From a virus, in IMG/VR virus record IMGVR_UViG_3300035162_000013, positions 1 through 35,347 of that record: 35,347 nucleotides of DNA; one strand, 5' to 3'. The translations under genes and the position numbers were made by a program. Under the pieces are notes generated by a model. That model ran no database searches and was not told the origin of the DNA. It saw nothing but the letters and a program-made list of their open reading frames with translations. Position 1 is the stretch's first letter. Each line of letters opens with the position of its first letter. This document shows, one piece after another, positions 14,589-22,468 of this stretch.

Positions 14589-15326
14589 ATGAGTCGCGCA
14601 AGAGATACCGCAGATCAAATAAATAGAGTAAACTCTAGCGCGGCTGATGCTACCGCCATAACTGTGGATAGTTCAGAGACTGTTGGTATTGGGGTTACTC
14701 CATCCCCTTGGAGGAGTCTATATGGGGATAAGCAAGTTGATATTGGAGCGCACAGTTCAGTTTATTCAGAAGCGGGAAACACTACATATTTAGCTAACAA
14801 TTTTTATCGTAATGCTTCAAATGCTTTTATCTACAAAAAAACATCAGGAGCAAGTTACGTTTCCTTATCTCAGGAAAAAGTAATTTTTGCAGGGGCGGCA
14901 TCAGGGACGGCTGGGAATTCTTTTAGCTTTAGTGAGCGTGCTAGATTTGACAGTGACGGACTAAAGTTTAACGGAGACACCGCCGCCGCTAACGCTTTGG
15001 ACGATTATGAAGAGGGAAATTGGACTCCTGTAGGAGCAACTGGTTTTCCAGTAAGTTTAAGTTCGATTAACGCATCATATACAAAAGTTGGTGAATTAGT
15101 ATCTGTTAGGGCAAATTTTATAGCTAGAAATGATGGTACAACTTTATATATTTCTGGTTTACCTTTTACATCATCTGTTAATTGCGCTGCATCTATTTCG
15201 GTTAGTGACGGTACTGCTGTTACAGGAGAGAGAATAACTGCGGAGGGGTTTCGTTGCTTTATTGCAAGTACGATTAGCTCAAACGTTGCTTATTATCTTG
15301 AGGCTACATACGAAACAAACTCATAA
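14589..15326 (+). CDS. Second tail fibre protein with exchangeable C-terminal domain
   Basis: 245 residues, AGGAGA site. It lacks the attachment module of the fibre at 13049 and starts SRARDTADQINRVNSSAADA, then the shaft motif ATAITVDSSETVGIG. The middle includes SSVYSEAGNTTYLANNFYRN and ERARFDSDGLKFNGDTAAAN. The boundary LDDYEEGNWTPV then leads into a C-terminal beta domain (SYTKVGELVSVRANFIARND, LYISGLPFTSSVNC). It is related to the end of the first fibre but strongly diverged after the boundary, as expected for alternative receptor-binding tips. Confidence 0.72.
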   Translation: MSRARDTADQINRVNSSAADATAITVDSSETVGIGVTPSPWRSLYGDKQVDIGAHSSVYSEAGNTTYLANNFYRNASNAFIYKKTSGASYVSLSQEKVIFAGAASGTAGNSFSFSERARFDSDGLKFNGDTAAANALDDYEEGNWTPVGATGFPVSLSSINASYTKVGELVSVRANFIARNDGTTLYISGLPFTSSVNCAASISVSDGTAVTGERITAEGFRCFIASTISSNVAYYLEATYETNS

Positions 15327-15346
15327 CCCACCGCATAACTTTGGGT
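15323..15346 (+). repeat. 24-bp repeat after fibre gene, copy 2
   Basis: Second copy of the repeat at 14233-14256, with A in place of G at one position. It overlaps the TAA stop of the fibre gene. The 33 bases after it, before the gene at 15380, are AT-rich and contain only the AAAGGATAAAC ribosome binding site. Confidence 0.85.
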
Positions 15347-15379
15347 AATACACAACAATGAATAATAAAGGATAAACAA

Positions 15380-15877
15380 ATGGCATATCAAGGACGACAA
15401 CCGGGAGTAGGTGTACGAAACCGCTTCATATATTCTGCCACAAATGGTCAGACGTCCTTTAGCGGCGCTGACAGTAACGGGCTAACACTCGCCTACGCAG
15501 ACGCAACATATGTCGATGTGTTTTTAAACGGAACGCTTCTCGTTCCCGTAACGGATTACGCGGCCACAACTAAAACGTCCGTGGTCCTTGGATCGGGGGC
15601 CGCGGCTTCTGACATTGTGGAGATTGTAGCGTATGACATTAGTTCTATAGCAGACACGGTAAGCGCACTTAACGGTGGATCGTTCGGGGGGAACGTTATA
15701 GCACCTAAATTTTTAAGCACGACAACTAAGATTGAAACTGCTATATTTAGAATTAACGATCAAACGCTTAGTACGGACACAACAATTGACGCAGACGAAA
15801 ACGCTAGTGCGGCAGGGCCATTGGCTGTAGCATCTGGTGTAACCCTAACAGTCAATGGAAACTTAACGGTGATATAG
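15380..15877 (+). CDS. Tail fibre module of the GRQPGVG type
   Basis: 165 residues. It starts AYQGRQPGVGVRNRFIYSAT, then GQTSFSGADSNGLTLAYADA, VDVFLNGTLLVPVTDYAATT and SDIVEIVAYDISSIADTVSA. This is a widespread attachment or shaft module in marine phage fibres, where it is usually the N-terminus of a longer protein. Here it ends after a short beta tail (GVTLTVNGNLTVI), and the tag stop is immediately followed by the ATG of the first of three paralogous fibre genes. It probably anchors them. Confidence 0.7.
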   Translation: MAYQGRQPGVGVRNRFIYSATNGQTSFSGADSNGLTLAYADATYVDVFLNGTLLVPVTDYAATTKTSVVLGSGAAASDIVEIVAYDISSIADTVSALNGGSFGGNVIAPKFLSTTTKIETAIFRINDQTLSTDTTIDADENASAAGPLAVASGVTLTVNGNLTVI

Positions 15878-16414
15878 ATGAGTACATTACAAGTCGAAAA
15901 CTTAATAGGGCCAACATCTGGGTCTAATGCAAACAAGGTGATAATACCAAGCGGTCAAACACTGGATGCTAGTGCGGCAACACTTGTGCCTAGTGCTGGT
16001 CAGGTAGTTCAATGTGTTCAGTACTATGACCCATCCGCATCTTCCGAACAAACAACCAGCACTTCACTTGTTTCTTCAATCGTACATAAAACAATAACTC
16101 CAAAGTATTCAGATAGCAAGATTGTAATACAGTTAAGTCTTAGTATGGTAGATGCACAACAAACTAATATCAGAGGTAGAATGCGAGTAAATGATGTTGA
16201 TATGCCCTCCGCAGAACAGTTTATGTTAGGTTTCCAAGACGGAAATGCGCAAGCCCGATATACCCCATGGACTTTTAATGGTAACTATCAATGCACTTCA
16301 ACAGCCCCATTAACTTTTAGAGTATACTATATGAGTGGTAGCAGTAGTGTGAGTGTTAAAATAACTCATAACCAATCTGCCGCATCACTAATTTTATGGG
16401 AGATCGCGCAATGA
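15878..16414 (+). CDS. Fibre tip paralogue 1
   Basis: 178 residues. It begins STLQVENLIGPTSGSNANKV and contains the shared core of these paralogues: TTSTSLVSSIVHKTITPKYS DSKIVIQLSLS. The C-terminus is LILWEIAQ. This beta domain (S.v....TPk.s.SKi.v) is frequent at the tips of phage fibres. A central part with many Gln, Asn and Thr (FTFNGNYQCTSTAP region) is unlike the two sister genes. The stop overlaps the next ATG (ATGA). Confidence 0.68.
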   Translation: MSTLQVENLIGPTSGSNANKVIIPSGQTLDASAATLVPSAGQVVQCVQYYDPSASSEQTTSTSLVSSIVHKTITPKYSDSKIVIQLSLSMVDAQQTNIRGRMRVNDVDMPSAEQFMLGFQDGNAQARYTPWTFNGNYQCTSTAPLTFRVYYMSGSSSVSVKITHNQSAASLILWEIAQ

Positions 16415-16890
16415 GTACATTAAAAGTCGATAGCGTCGTTGAGAAGACCAGTGGCAATGGTGTGCAAATTGCAGGGCATGTAGTACAGGTTGTTAATGCT
16501 GTAACTACAACACTTTTTAATACGACATCTAGCTCTTATGTAGATATGAATTTGCAAGCATCCATAACACCCTTATCTGCGTCTAGCAAAATACTAGTTG
16601 TAGCAAATATTAATGTAGGCGTTTATGCATCTTCATACTTAGCTTACCCCAAGTTTAAAATATTAAGAGGTTCTACTACTTTAAGCGATACAGAAAAAAC
16701 TCACGTAGCAAGAGCAGATCAAGTAGGTAATTTTCAACAGTCTGCACAGCTTGGTTGGAGTTATTTAGATTCCCCAAGCACTACTTCTTTAACTACTTAT
16801 AAACTACAAATGAGAAATGACACTTCATATGGTGCAACCCTCTATGTACAAGATAAGTATGATATAACAGTAATGGAGATCGCACAATGA
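16411..16890 (+). CDS. Fibre tip paralogue 2
   Basis: 159 residues from the ATG at 16411 in an ATGA overlap. An in-frame ATG at 16396 is less likely because the opening MSTLKVDSVVEKTSGNG matches the start of paralogue 1. The core is SSSYVDMNLQASITPLSASS KILVVANINVG, the variable part is FKILRGSTTLSDTEKTHVAR, and the end is YDITVMEIAQ. Predicted beta domain of a receptor-binding fibre. Same coupling to the next gene. Confidence 0.7.
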   Translation: MSTLKVDSVVEKTSGNGVQIAGHVVQVVNAVTTTLFNTTSSSYVDMNLQASITPLSASSKILVVANINVGVYASSYLAYPKFKILRGSTTLSDTEKTHVARADQVGNFQQSAQLGWSYLDSPSTTSLTTYKLQMRNDTSYGATLYVQDKYDITVMEIAQ

Positions 16891-17414
16891 CCAGTATAAT
16901 AAAAGTCGATACTCTACAGACTGCGGCAGGTGCTGCACCAACGGCGGCTGACTTAGGGATTAATGTTACAGGTACAGTGTTACAGGTTGTTGAAGGCTCT
17001 AGTTCTACTAATACATCAATAACCGGTGCTACTTTTGCAGATACTTCTCTTTCTGTTTCAATAACCCCGAAGTCTTCTTCAAGTAAAGTTTTAGTTTTAA
17101 TCCAGCAAACATATGCTGCAGCTAATGGTGGTACTACTGAAATGGGTGTAGGTTTAAAACTGTTTAGAGGTAGCACTGAAATTGCCGCTATCAATGATTC
17201 CGCAAGAGCAATGGCACAATTACAGACATCAGATGGTTCATCACAACAAATGGCTGGAACAGCCTTTCTTCAAAAGTTAGACAGTCCAGCTACAACATCA
17301 GCCATTACTTATAAAACACAAGGGGCAACTTTTGCCGCTTCAAATACTACTACTTTAACATGTCAAAAGAATGGCACTCTAAGTCGTATAACAGTAATGG
17401 AAATAGCTGGCTAA
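16887..17414 (+). CDS. Fibre tip paralogue 3
   Basis: 175 residues, ATGA overlap with paralogue 2. It starts TSIIKVDTLQTAAGAAPTAA, has the core GATFADTSLSVSITPKSSSS KVLVLIQQ, then LKLFRGSTEIAAINDSARAM, and ends RITVMEIAG. Paralogues 2 and 3 are the closest pair (shared FRGST/LRGST and TVMEIA). The third ends in TAA and is followed by a strong AAAGGAGG for the next gene, so the tandem block stops here. Confidence 0.7.
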   Translation: MTSIIKVDTLQTAAGAAPTAADLGINVTGTVLQVVEGSSSTNTSITGATFADTSLSVSITPKSSSSKVLVLIQQTYAAANGGTTEMGVGLKLFRGSTEIAAINDSARAMAQLQTSDGSSQQMAGTAFLQKLDSPATTSAITYKTQGATFAASNTTTLTCQKNGTLSRITVMEIAG

Positions 17415-17429
17415 AGGAGGCCTTATAAA

Positions 17430-17813
17430 ATGACAACAATATCAACAGCATTATCAGAGTTGGGTGTTACAGAGTGGGTACTCCGTGGCGAACCAACAAC
17501 AGAAGCTGAGTTCACAACCATGTATGCCAAAGTAACTGGCGCAGATGCAAATGGTTCAGCTATTGAGAGCCAAGACCCATCTGATTGGGGTACAACTTGG
17601 TCGGCAGTATCAGCTAAGAAAGACGCATTGATTGCGGCTGAACCTATGAAGCTACTCAGAGCAGAACGTGATCGTTTGATTGCCGCTACTGATTGGTGGG
17701 CAGGGTCTGATCGTACAATGACTTCTGCACAGACTGCATACAGACAAGCACTCAGAGATATTACTACAAGTGCAACTTCACTAGACGATGTGACGTGGCC
17801 TACAAAACCATAA
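17430..17813 (+). CDS. Phage tail assembly chaperone-like (APC domain) protein
   Basis: 127 residues. The N-terminal half (STALSELGVTEWVLRGEPTT and following) is acidic. The C-terminal half is the recognisable domain: MKLLRAERDRLIAATDWWAG SDR, TAYRQALRDITTSATSLDD and the ending VTWPTKP. This matches the Phage_tail_APC-type domain found beside fibre genes in many tailed phages. It may help fibre folding or attachment. The role is known only from its usual neighbours. Confidence 0.8.
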   Translation: MTTISTALSELGVTEWVLRGEPTTEAEFTTMYAKVTGADANGSAIESQDPSDWGTTWSAVSAKKDALIAAEPMKLLRAERDRLIAATDWWAGSDRTMTSAQTAYRQALRDITTSATSLDDVTWPTKP

Positions 17814-17824
17814 GGAATAAATAA

Positions 17825-18913
17825 ATGGCGATTTCAACAATTGACAACAACGGCGCGAACCTCGGTCAACTGGGGAATCGTAACATGGTGACTAATGGTT
17901 CAATGCAGGTTGCACAAAGATCAACGTCAGTGGCAGGTATTGGTGCTAATGGAACTGCATACCATACTCTTGATAGATGGCAGATTGAAACAGGTGGCTC
18001 GAACTCAGGGCGATTTACAATGAGTCAATCTTCTGATGCCCCCAGTGGTTTTGGAAGTAGTTTAAAACTAGATTGCACAACGGCTGATACATCTATTGGT
18101 ACTAGTGAGTACCTTCTTCTTGAGTATAGAATAGAAGGTCAAGATGTGCAAAGGATTAAAAAAGGCACTTCAGACGCAGAAGAAATTACTATAAGTTTTT
18201 ATGTAAAAGCTAATGCTTCGTTTAATTTTGTTTTAGAAGTTTTAGATGCAACCAATAACAGAGCATGTAGTAAATTATTTTCTACTACAACAGGTTGGAA
18301 TAGAGTAGAGATTACATACCCTGCTGATACTACAGGTGAAATTGTTAATAGTAATGCACAAGGAATAAGATTATTCTTCTGGCTTCATGCAGGTTCAACT
18401 TTTACGAGTGGTACATTAAATTCTAGTTCTTTTAATACCCAAACGGCTTCTAAAAGAGCATCAGGTATAAGTAGTTTTTACAGTAGTACAAATAATGAGT
18501 TTTACCTTACTGGCGTACAGATGGAAGTCGGCGACACTGCAACTCCATTCGAGCATAGGTCATTTGGGGATGAACTGGCGAAGTGTAAAAGATACTATAA
18601 CTCAAGCTACAACTATGGAGTGGTAGCAGGGACTGCTAGTAATGACACCCCGATAAACCATATGTCTAGAGGTGGTTCTTACAACATTATTGGTCAAATG
18701 TTTCACTCTACTCCTATGAGGGCAGCGCCAACAGTAGTTATTTACAACCCTATCAATGGAACTGTTAATCAACTAAAAGGTGATGGAAGCAGTTATGCTA
18801 ATGCTGCTGTACTTGCAGACTCATTCGCTGGAACAACATTTTATGTTAATGGTACAGCCATATCAGAAACAGTATTTTTGAGTGTACACGCTACATTTGA
18901 TGCGGAGCTATAA
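17825..18913 (+). CDS. Tail fibre protein with carbohydrate-binding-like domain
   Basis: 362 residues. It starts NLGQLGNRNMVTNGSMQVAQ RST, then YHTLDRWQIETGG, FTMSQSSDAPSGFGSSLKLD, LEYRIEGQDVQRIKKGTSDA EEITISFYVKANASFNFVLE. It continues with FYLTGVQMEVGDTATPFEHR SFGDELAKCKRYY before a final variable domain. This NGSMQVAQR...DRW...FW/SFYVK jelly-roll pattern is common in phage fibres and tailspikes and resembles carbohydrate-binding modules. A role in binding surface glycans of the host is likely. No catalytic motif is seen. Confidence 0.78.
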   Translation: MAISTIDNNGANLGQLGNRNMVTNGSMQVAQRSTSVAGIGANGTAYHTLDRWQIETGGSNSGRFTMSQSSDAPSGFGSSLKLDCTTADTSIGTSEYLLLEYRIEGQDVQRIKKGTSDAEEITISFYVKANASFNFVLEVLDATNNRACSKLFSTTTGWNRVEITYPADTTGEIVNSNAQGIRLFFWLHAGSTFTSGTLNSSSFNTQTASKRASGISSFYSSTNNEFYLTGVQMEVGDTATPFEHRSFGDELAKCKRYYNSSYNYGVVAGTASNDTPINHMSRGGSYNIIGQMFHSTPMRAAPTVVIYNPINGTVNQLKGDGSSYANAAVLADSFAGTTFYVNGTAISETVFLSVHATFDAEL

Positions 18914-18915
18914 TC

Positions 18916-19101
18916 ATGGAAAATAATATGAACATCACAACAGCCCAATACCAAGCTGACAGGGATGGCAACAACTCAAACATCCAAGCAACAGTAGACG
19001 GACAAGAGGTACACATTCCACTAGACCCAGCCAACAGGCACTATGCAGAGATACTCAAGCAAGTCGAAGCTGGAACCTTAACAATTGCAGATGCGGAGTA
19101 A
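18916..19101 (+). CDS. Small fibre-associated protein
   Basis: 61 residues starting two bases after the previous stop, with GCGGAG upstream. The sequence TTAQYQADRDGNNSNIQATV DGQEVHIPLDPANRHYAEI and KQVEAGTLTIADAE is a recurring short phage family whose members sit near fibre and APC genes. It probably acts as a chaperone or small partner of the fibre just upstream, an inference from position. It closes the host-recognition region. Confidence 0.65.
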   Translation: MENNMNITTAQYQADRDGNNSNIQATVDGQEVHIPLDPANRHYAEILKQVEAGTLTIADAE

Positions 19102-19107
19102 TGACAT

Positions 19108-20979
19108 ATGCCTTTAACAAAGCTAGTATTCCGCCCCGGTCTTAACCGCGAAGGAACCAATTACTCAAACGAAGGTGGTTGGTATGACGGAGACAAGATA
19201 CGTTTCCGCTCTGGCTTTGTCGAGCGCATTGGTGGTTGGGTCAAGGTAGGGGCGTCCGCGTTCCTTGGAACATGCCGCTCGATGCATGACTTTGTAACTC
19301 TAGCCTCAGAGAACTTGTTGTTCCTGGGCACAGAGAAGAAAGCATACTTAGAAGACTCAGGTGCACTCTATGATATAACGCCTATTCGTCGAACCGTGAC
19401 CCTTGGAGCCAACCCGTTTAACACAACAGGTGGCGCAGGATCAGGTGTCATCACAGTCACAGACACTGGGCATGGCGTAACTCTTGGTTCATACGTCACG
19501 TTCTCTGGTGCTACAGCCTTTGACGGGCTGACCACGGCAAACCTAAACAAAGAACAAGTAGTCACAGCAGTTGTTAATGCTAACTCCTACAGAGTAAACA
19601 CAGGTGGAACAGCGTCTTCTGGTGGAACAGCGGGCGGTGGATCATCTGTTGTAGCTGCATATCAAATCAACATCGGTCTAAACACCACGATCCTTGGTCC
19701 AGGGTGGGGTGCAGGAACTTGGGGTCGTTTTACTTGGGGTTCTGGTGCAGGTTCTCTAGCAGGACAAACACTACGTCTGTGGTTTGCAGATGATTTTGGC
19801 GAAGACCTCCTTATGAATATCGCAGATGGGCAGATATTTTACTGGGATGCTACAGGCACAACAAACACAAGAGCCGTGGCTCTAAGTTCGTTAGCCGGTG
19901 CTTCCAATGTCCCTACTGTAGCGCGTAAGGTACTGGTGTCAGAAACAGATCGCCACGTTATATGCTTTGGAGCTAACCCATTAGGTGAAACACAGCAAGA
20001 TCCGTTGTTAATCCGTTGGTCTAGCCAAGAGAGTTTAACTGATTGGACACCTACAGCCACCAATACGGCAGGGGATTTACGTTTATCACAAGGTTCAGAG
20101 ATTGTAACAGCAGTTAGAACTAGCCGTCAGATCCTAATCTGGACAGATCATACGTTGCATAGCTTACAGTTCCTAGGACCACCATACACATTTGGTACAG
20201 CTATGTTGGGTGACAACATTAGAATTGCCGGACCTAACACTGCAATCAGTGTCAACGACATTGTTTACTGGATGGGTCAAGAGAACTTCTATATGTACGA
20301 TGGTCGTATTCAACCTATCCCATGTACTGTACGCCAGTATGTGTTTGATGATCTCAATAGAAACCAATCGTTTAAGTTCCACGCAGGCAGTCTGGCTAGC
20401 CAGAGTGAGGTTTGGTGGTACTATTGCTCTGCTTCTAGCGACGAGATTGACAGTTACGTTGTGTATAACTACCTCGAGCAAACGTGGGTATATGGTAAGT
20501 TAGCCCGTACTGCATGGAATGACAGAGCGGCAGGGCAACGTTCATTCCCACAAGCAACAGGTGTAGACAGTTATTTGTACAACCAGGAGAATGGTTTGGA
20601 TGATGGAAGCACAAGCCCCGCATCTCCAGTAGATGCATACGTTCAGTCATCAGACTTTGATATAGGCGACGGCGATCACTTCATGTTGATCAACAAGGTT
20701 ATACCAGATCTAAACTTTAGCCAATCAACAGCGGCAGCACCAGAAGTAGAATTCACCATGGCAGCACGTAACTACAACGGTAGTGCGGCAGGTCAGGGGT
20801 CAGATAGTGGCGATGTTATTAGAACATCTGTGGTATCTGGCACAGATAATTACACCAAACAATTGTTTATGAGACTACGTGGAAGGCAGATGAGCTTGAA
20901 AGTATCTAGTGATACAACAGGGGTTAAATGGAGATTAGGCGCACCAAGACTTGAGATGCGTCCTGATGGTCGTAGATGA
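19108..20979 (+). CDS. Tail nozzle-like protein, P22 gp10-like
   Basis: 623 residues. It starts TKLVFRPGLNREGTNYSNEG GWYDGDKIRFRSGFVERIGG W, a signature of the large tail protein of short-tailed phages. Beta-propeller-like repeats follow (LWFADDFGEDLLMNIADGQI, LIRWSSQESLTDWTPTATNT, IRIAGPNTAISVNDIVYWMG). Residues about 100-170 hold an extra Gly/Thr-rich inserted domain (GVITVTDTGHGVTLGSYVTF SGA ... LNKEQ). It likely forms the distal tube or nozzle below the adaptor ring. No tail-sheath or tape-measure gene is nearby, in keeping with a short tail. Confidence 0.72.
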   Translation: MPLTKLVFRPGLNREGTNYSNEGGWYDGDKIRFRSGFVERIGGWVKVGASAFLGTCRSMHDFVTLASENLLFLGTEKKAYLEDSGALYDITPIRRTVTLGANPFNTTGGAGSGVITVTDTGHGVTLGSYVTFSGATAFDGLTTANLNKEQVVTAVVNANSYRVNTGGTASSGGTAGGGSSVVAAYQINIGLNTTILGPGWGAGTWGRFTWGSGAGSLAGQTLRLWFADDFGEDLLMNIADGQIFYWDATGTTNTRAVALSSLAGASNVPTVARKVLVSETDRHVICFGANPLGETQQDPLLIRWSSQESLTDWTPTATNTAGDLRLSQGSEIVTAVRTSRQILIWTDHTLHSLQFLGPPYTFGTAMLGDNIRIAGPNTAISVNDIVYWMGQENFYMYDGRIQPIPCTVRQYVFDDLNRNQSFKFHAGSLASQSEVWWYYCSASSDEIDSYVVYNYLEQTWVYGKLARTAWNDRAAGQRSFPQATGVDSYLYNQENGLDDGSTSPASPVDAYVQSSDFDIGDGDHFMLINKVIPDLNFSQSTAAAPEVEFTMAARNYNGSAAGQGSDSGDVIRTSVVSGTDNYTKQLFMRLRGRQMSLKVSSDTTGVKWRLGAPRLEMRPDGRR

Positions 20980-21260
20980 CCAGAAAGATAGTCAGACAGA
21001 TAATTCCTATTGCTCCGATGGAGTATAGTGCTGCTTATGTAAACCAATTAGCACGAACATTAGACAATTTTATCGACGAACAGCGTAGTCCTATAGTAAA
21101 TTTCCAAGGAATACCTAGCGACGGCGCGGCAAATACGCTAGATTTAGGGGATGTATTCGAAGCTAATGGCTTTTTGAAGATAATTCGTGTAAACGATGTA
21201 TATTCGGGAAGTGTCTCGGCAGCTAGTTCAGTAGGAACAGTAACGGTGGTGATAACATGA
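20976..21260 (+). CDS. Small virion protein ending in the VGTVTV repeat
   Basis: 94 residues, ATGA overlap with the nozzle gene. The N-terminal part is TRKIVRQIIPIAPMEYSAAY VNQLARTLDNFIDEQRSP, then VFEANGFLKIIRVNDVYSGS and the C-terminus SAASSVGTVTVVIT. The last ten residues are identical to the end of the protein at 9502 and correspond to one unit of the repeat protein at 11221. Likely a small linker or tail component. Confidence 0.65.
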   Translation: MTRKIVRQIIPIAPMEYSAAYVNQLARTLDNFIDEQRSPIVNFQGIPSDGAANTLDLGDVFEANGFLKIIRVNDVYSGSVSAASSVGTVTVVIT

Positions 21261-21262
21261 GT
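21243..21262 (+). repeat. 20-bp repeat spanning a stop/start overlap, copy 2
   Basis: Identical to 9811-9830. It again covers the C-terminal TVVIT, the stop and the ATGA start of the following gene, here the zinc-ribbon-like protein. Confidence 0.85.
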
Positions 21263-21484
21263 AATCAAATAATTCAAATGCCTAACGGGACACAGTGGAA
21301 ACCTTCTACAAGTTCTGATACAGTGCATTGTGTAAGCTGCACAAACGCAGTTGATACGCCAGAAGAAATTGCATCCTACCCAAGTGGTAACTGCCCTGAC
21401 TGCGGTGAACCATGGACAGGATCCGAACGGCGCAGCACAACGATCGTGGTTACAATGCCCGAGCAGATAGTAGGTGAAGCGTAA
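21257..21484 (+). CDS. Small zinc-ribbon-like protein
   Basis: 75 residues. Cys25-x2-Cys28 and Cys46-x2-Cys49 (VHCVSCTN and NCPDCGEPW), 17 residues apart, form a typical zinc ribbon. The N-terminus is NQIIQMPNGTQWKPSTSSDT and the C-terminus RSTTIVVTMPEQIVGEA. It overlaps both neighbours. In this place it is more likely a small structural or assembly factor than a transcription factor, but nothing in the sequence decides. Confidence 0.65.
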   Translation: MSNQIIQMPNGTQWKPSTSSDTVHCVSCTNAVDTPEEIASYPSGNCPDCGEPWTGSERRSTTIVVTMPEQIVGEA

Positions 21485-21594
21485 TGGGTTTAGGTCTTGG
21501 GGTGTACGCAAACAACACTGCAGCAAAAGCTGGCGGTTTGATCGAATATGATGTATATAAGACATCAACAGGTGAATTGAGGATAGTGGTATGA
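21484..21594 (+). CDS. Micro-ORF, 36 residues
   Basis: ATG overlapping the preceding TAA (TAATG) and ending in a TGA that overlaps the next ATG. The product reads MGLGLGVYANNTAAKAGG, then LIEYDVYKTSTGELRIVV. The part AGGLIEYDVYKTSTGELRIV resembles a short module I recall at the same position in other marine phages, so it is probably a real gene despite its size. Function unknown. Confidence 0.6.
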   Translation: MGLGLGVYANNTAAKAGGLIEYDVYKTSTGELRIVV

Positions 21595-21686
21595 GCAAAA
21601 ATAATTTAGAAAATAATCCCATAAAACAAAAAAACGTTAGTGTTTCTATTACTGCTCACAAGCCAGCAGGCGGAGGTGTCTGGTAA
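21591..21686 (+). CDS. Micro-ORF, 31 residues
   Basis: ATG in an ATGA overlap with the 36-residue gene, and a TAA that shares its last base with the next ATG. The product is MSKNNLENNPIKQKNVSV, then SITAHKPAGGGVW. Perfect coupling on both sides supports translation. If it is not a functional protein, it would serve to carry ribosomes to the gene at 21686. No family recognised. Confidence 0.45.
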   Translation: MSKNNLENNPIKQKNVSVSITAHKPAGGGVW

Positions 21687-22465
21687 TGGGTCTTTTATCT
21701 TCTTTAGGTAGTCTTGTAGGAATGGCAGTTGGTGGCCCTGTGGGGGCCGCAGTTGGTGGAGGGATTGGAACCTTGGGAGAGGGCGGATCTTTATCAGATG
21801 CTCTTAACTCAGGGATAGGTAACGCATTAACAGCAGGAACTATGGGTAACGCTGGTTTAATAGGTAACGCTCTTGGAGGCGGTGCAAGTGCAGCGACTCG
21901 AGGCGCAGGTATAGCTTCTTTGTTTGGCGGCTCTATGGGTGGCATGATGGGTGGCGGTGCACCAATGAGCGCAATAGCAGGCGGTGCTATGGGTGGCGGA
22001 GCAGGTGGATACGGTCCTATGCAAGGCGGCATAGCTCAGAACTTAATGCAGGGCATTGGAATAACAGACGCTAACGGGCAGACTAACCCTCTTATGGGCG
22101 GTATTATGCGTGAGATGCTGTATCAACAACGCAGACCAAGGTTTGAAAACTTAATGTCCGACACAGAAATGGCTCAGTACAACACAGGGGAAAGACGCCC
22201 CGACTACAGAGGGACCGCGGTCCCAGGTACTCCTCGAGTTCAGACTCGAGCAATGGGTGGAATGATCGAGGGCCCCGGATCAGGGACCAGTGACTCTATC
22301 CCCGCAACTATTTATCAGAACGGTGGCCCTGTCCAAGAGGCTCGTCTATCTGATGGTGAGTTCGTAATGACCGCAGATGCTGTTAAAGGCGCAGGCGGTG
22401 GAAATAGAGGCGCAGGCGCAGCTAAGATGTACGAACTTATGAACCAATTTGAAGGGAGGGCTTAA
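21686..22465 (+). CDS. Gly-rich internal virion protein
   Basis: 259 residues. The first 140 residues are extremely Gly/Ala/Met-rich with small hydrophobic repeats (VGMAVGGPVGAAVGGGIGTL; GGSMGGMMGGGAPMSAIAGG), like a flexible or membrane-inserting segment. The C-terminal third is folded and conserved-looking: GGMIEGPGSGTSDSIPATIY QNGGPVQEARLSDGEFVMTA DAVKGAGGG and KMYELMNQFEGRA. That DGEFVM-type ending is widespread in marine podovirus-like structural genes. An ejection or inner-core protein fits the position before two large internal proteins. Confidence 0.7.
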   Translation: MGLLSSLGSLVGMAVGGPVGAAVGGGIGTLGEGGSLSDALNSGIGNALTAGTMGNAGLIGNALGGGASAATRGAGIASLFGGSMGGMMGGGAPMSAIAGGAMGGGAGGYGPMQGGIAQNLMQGIGITDANGQTNPLMGGIMREMLYQQRRPRFENLMSDTEMAQYNTGERRPDYRGTAVPGTPRVQTRAMGGMIEGPGSGTSDSIPATIYQNGGPVQEARLSDGEFVMTADAVKGAGGGNRGAGAAKMYELMNQFEGRA

Positions 22466-22468
22466 CTT

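Noticed and set aside
21257-21484. Zinc-ribbon protein as a transcription factor
   Set aside because: Four cysteines support metal binding only; position inside the virion operon and lack of basic DNA-contacting parts do not support a regulator.
21649-22032. Minus-strand Pro/Ala open frame of 127 codons
   Set aside because: Mirror image of the Gly/Ala-rich virion gene; it has low-complexity Pro repeats, no start signal and no space.
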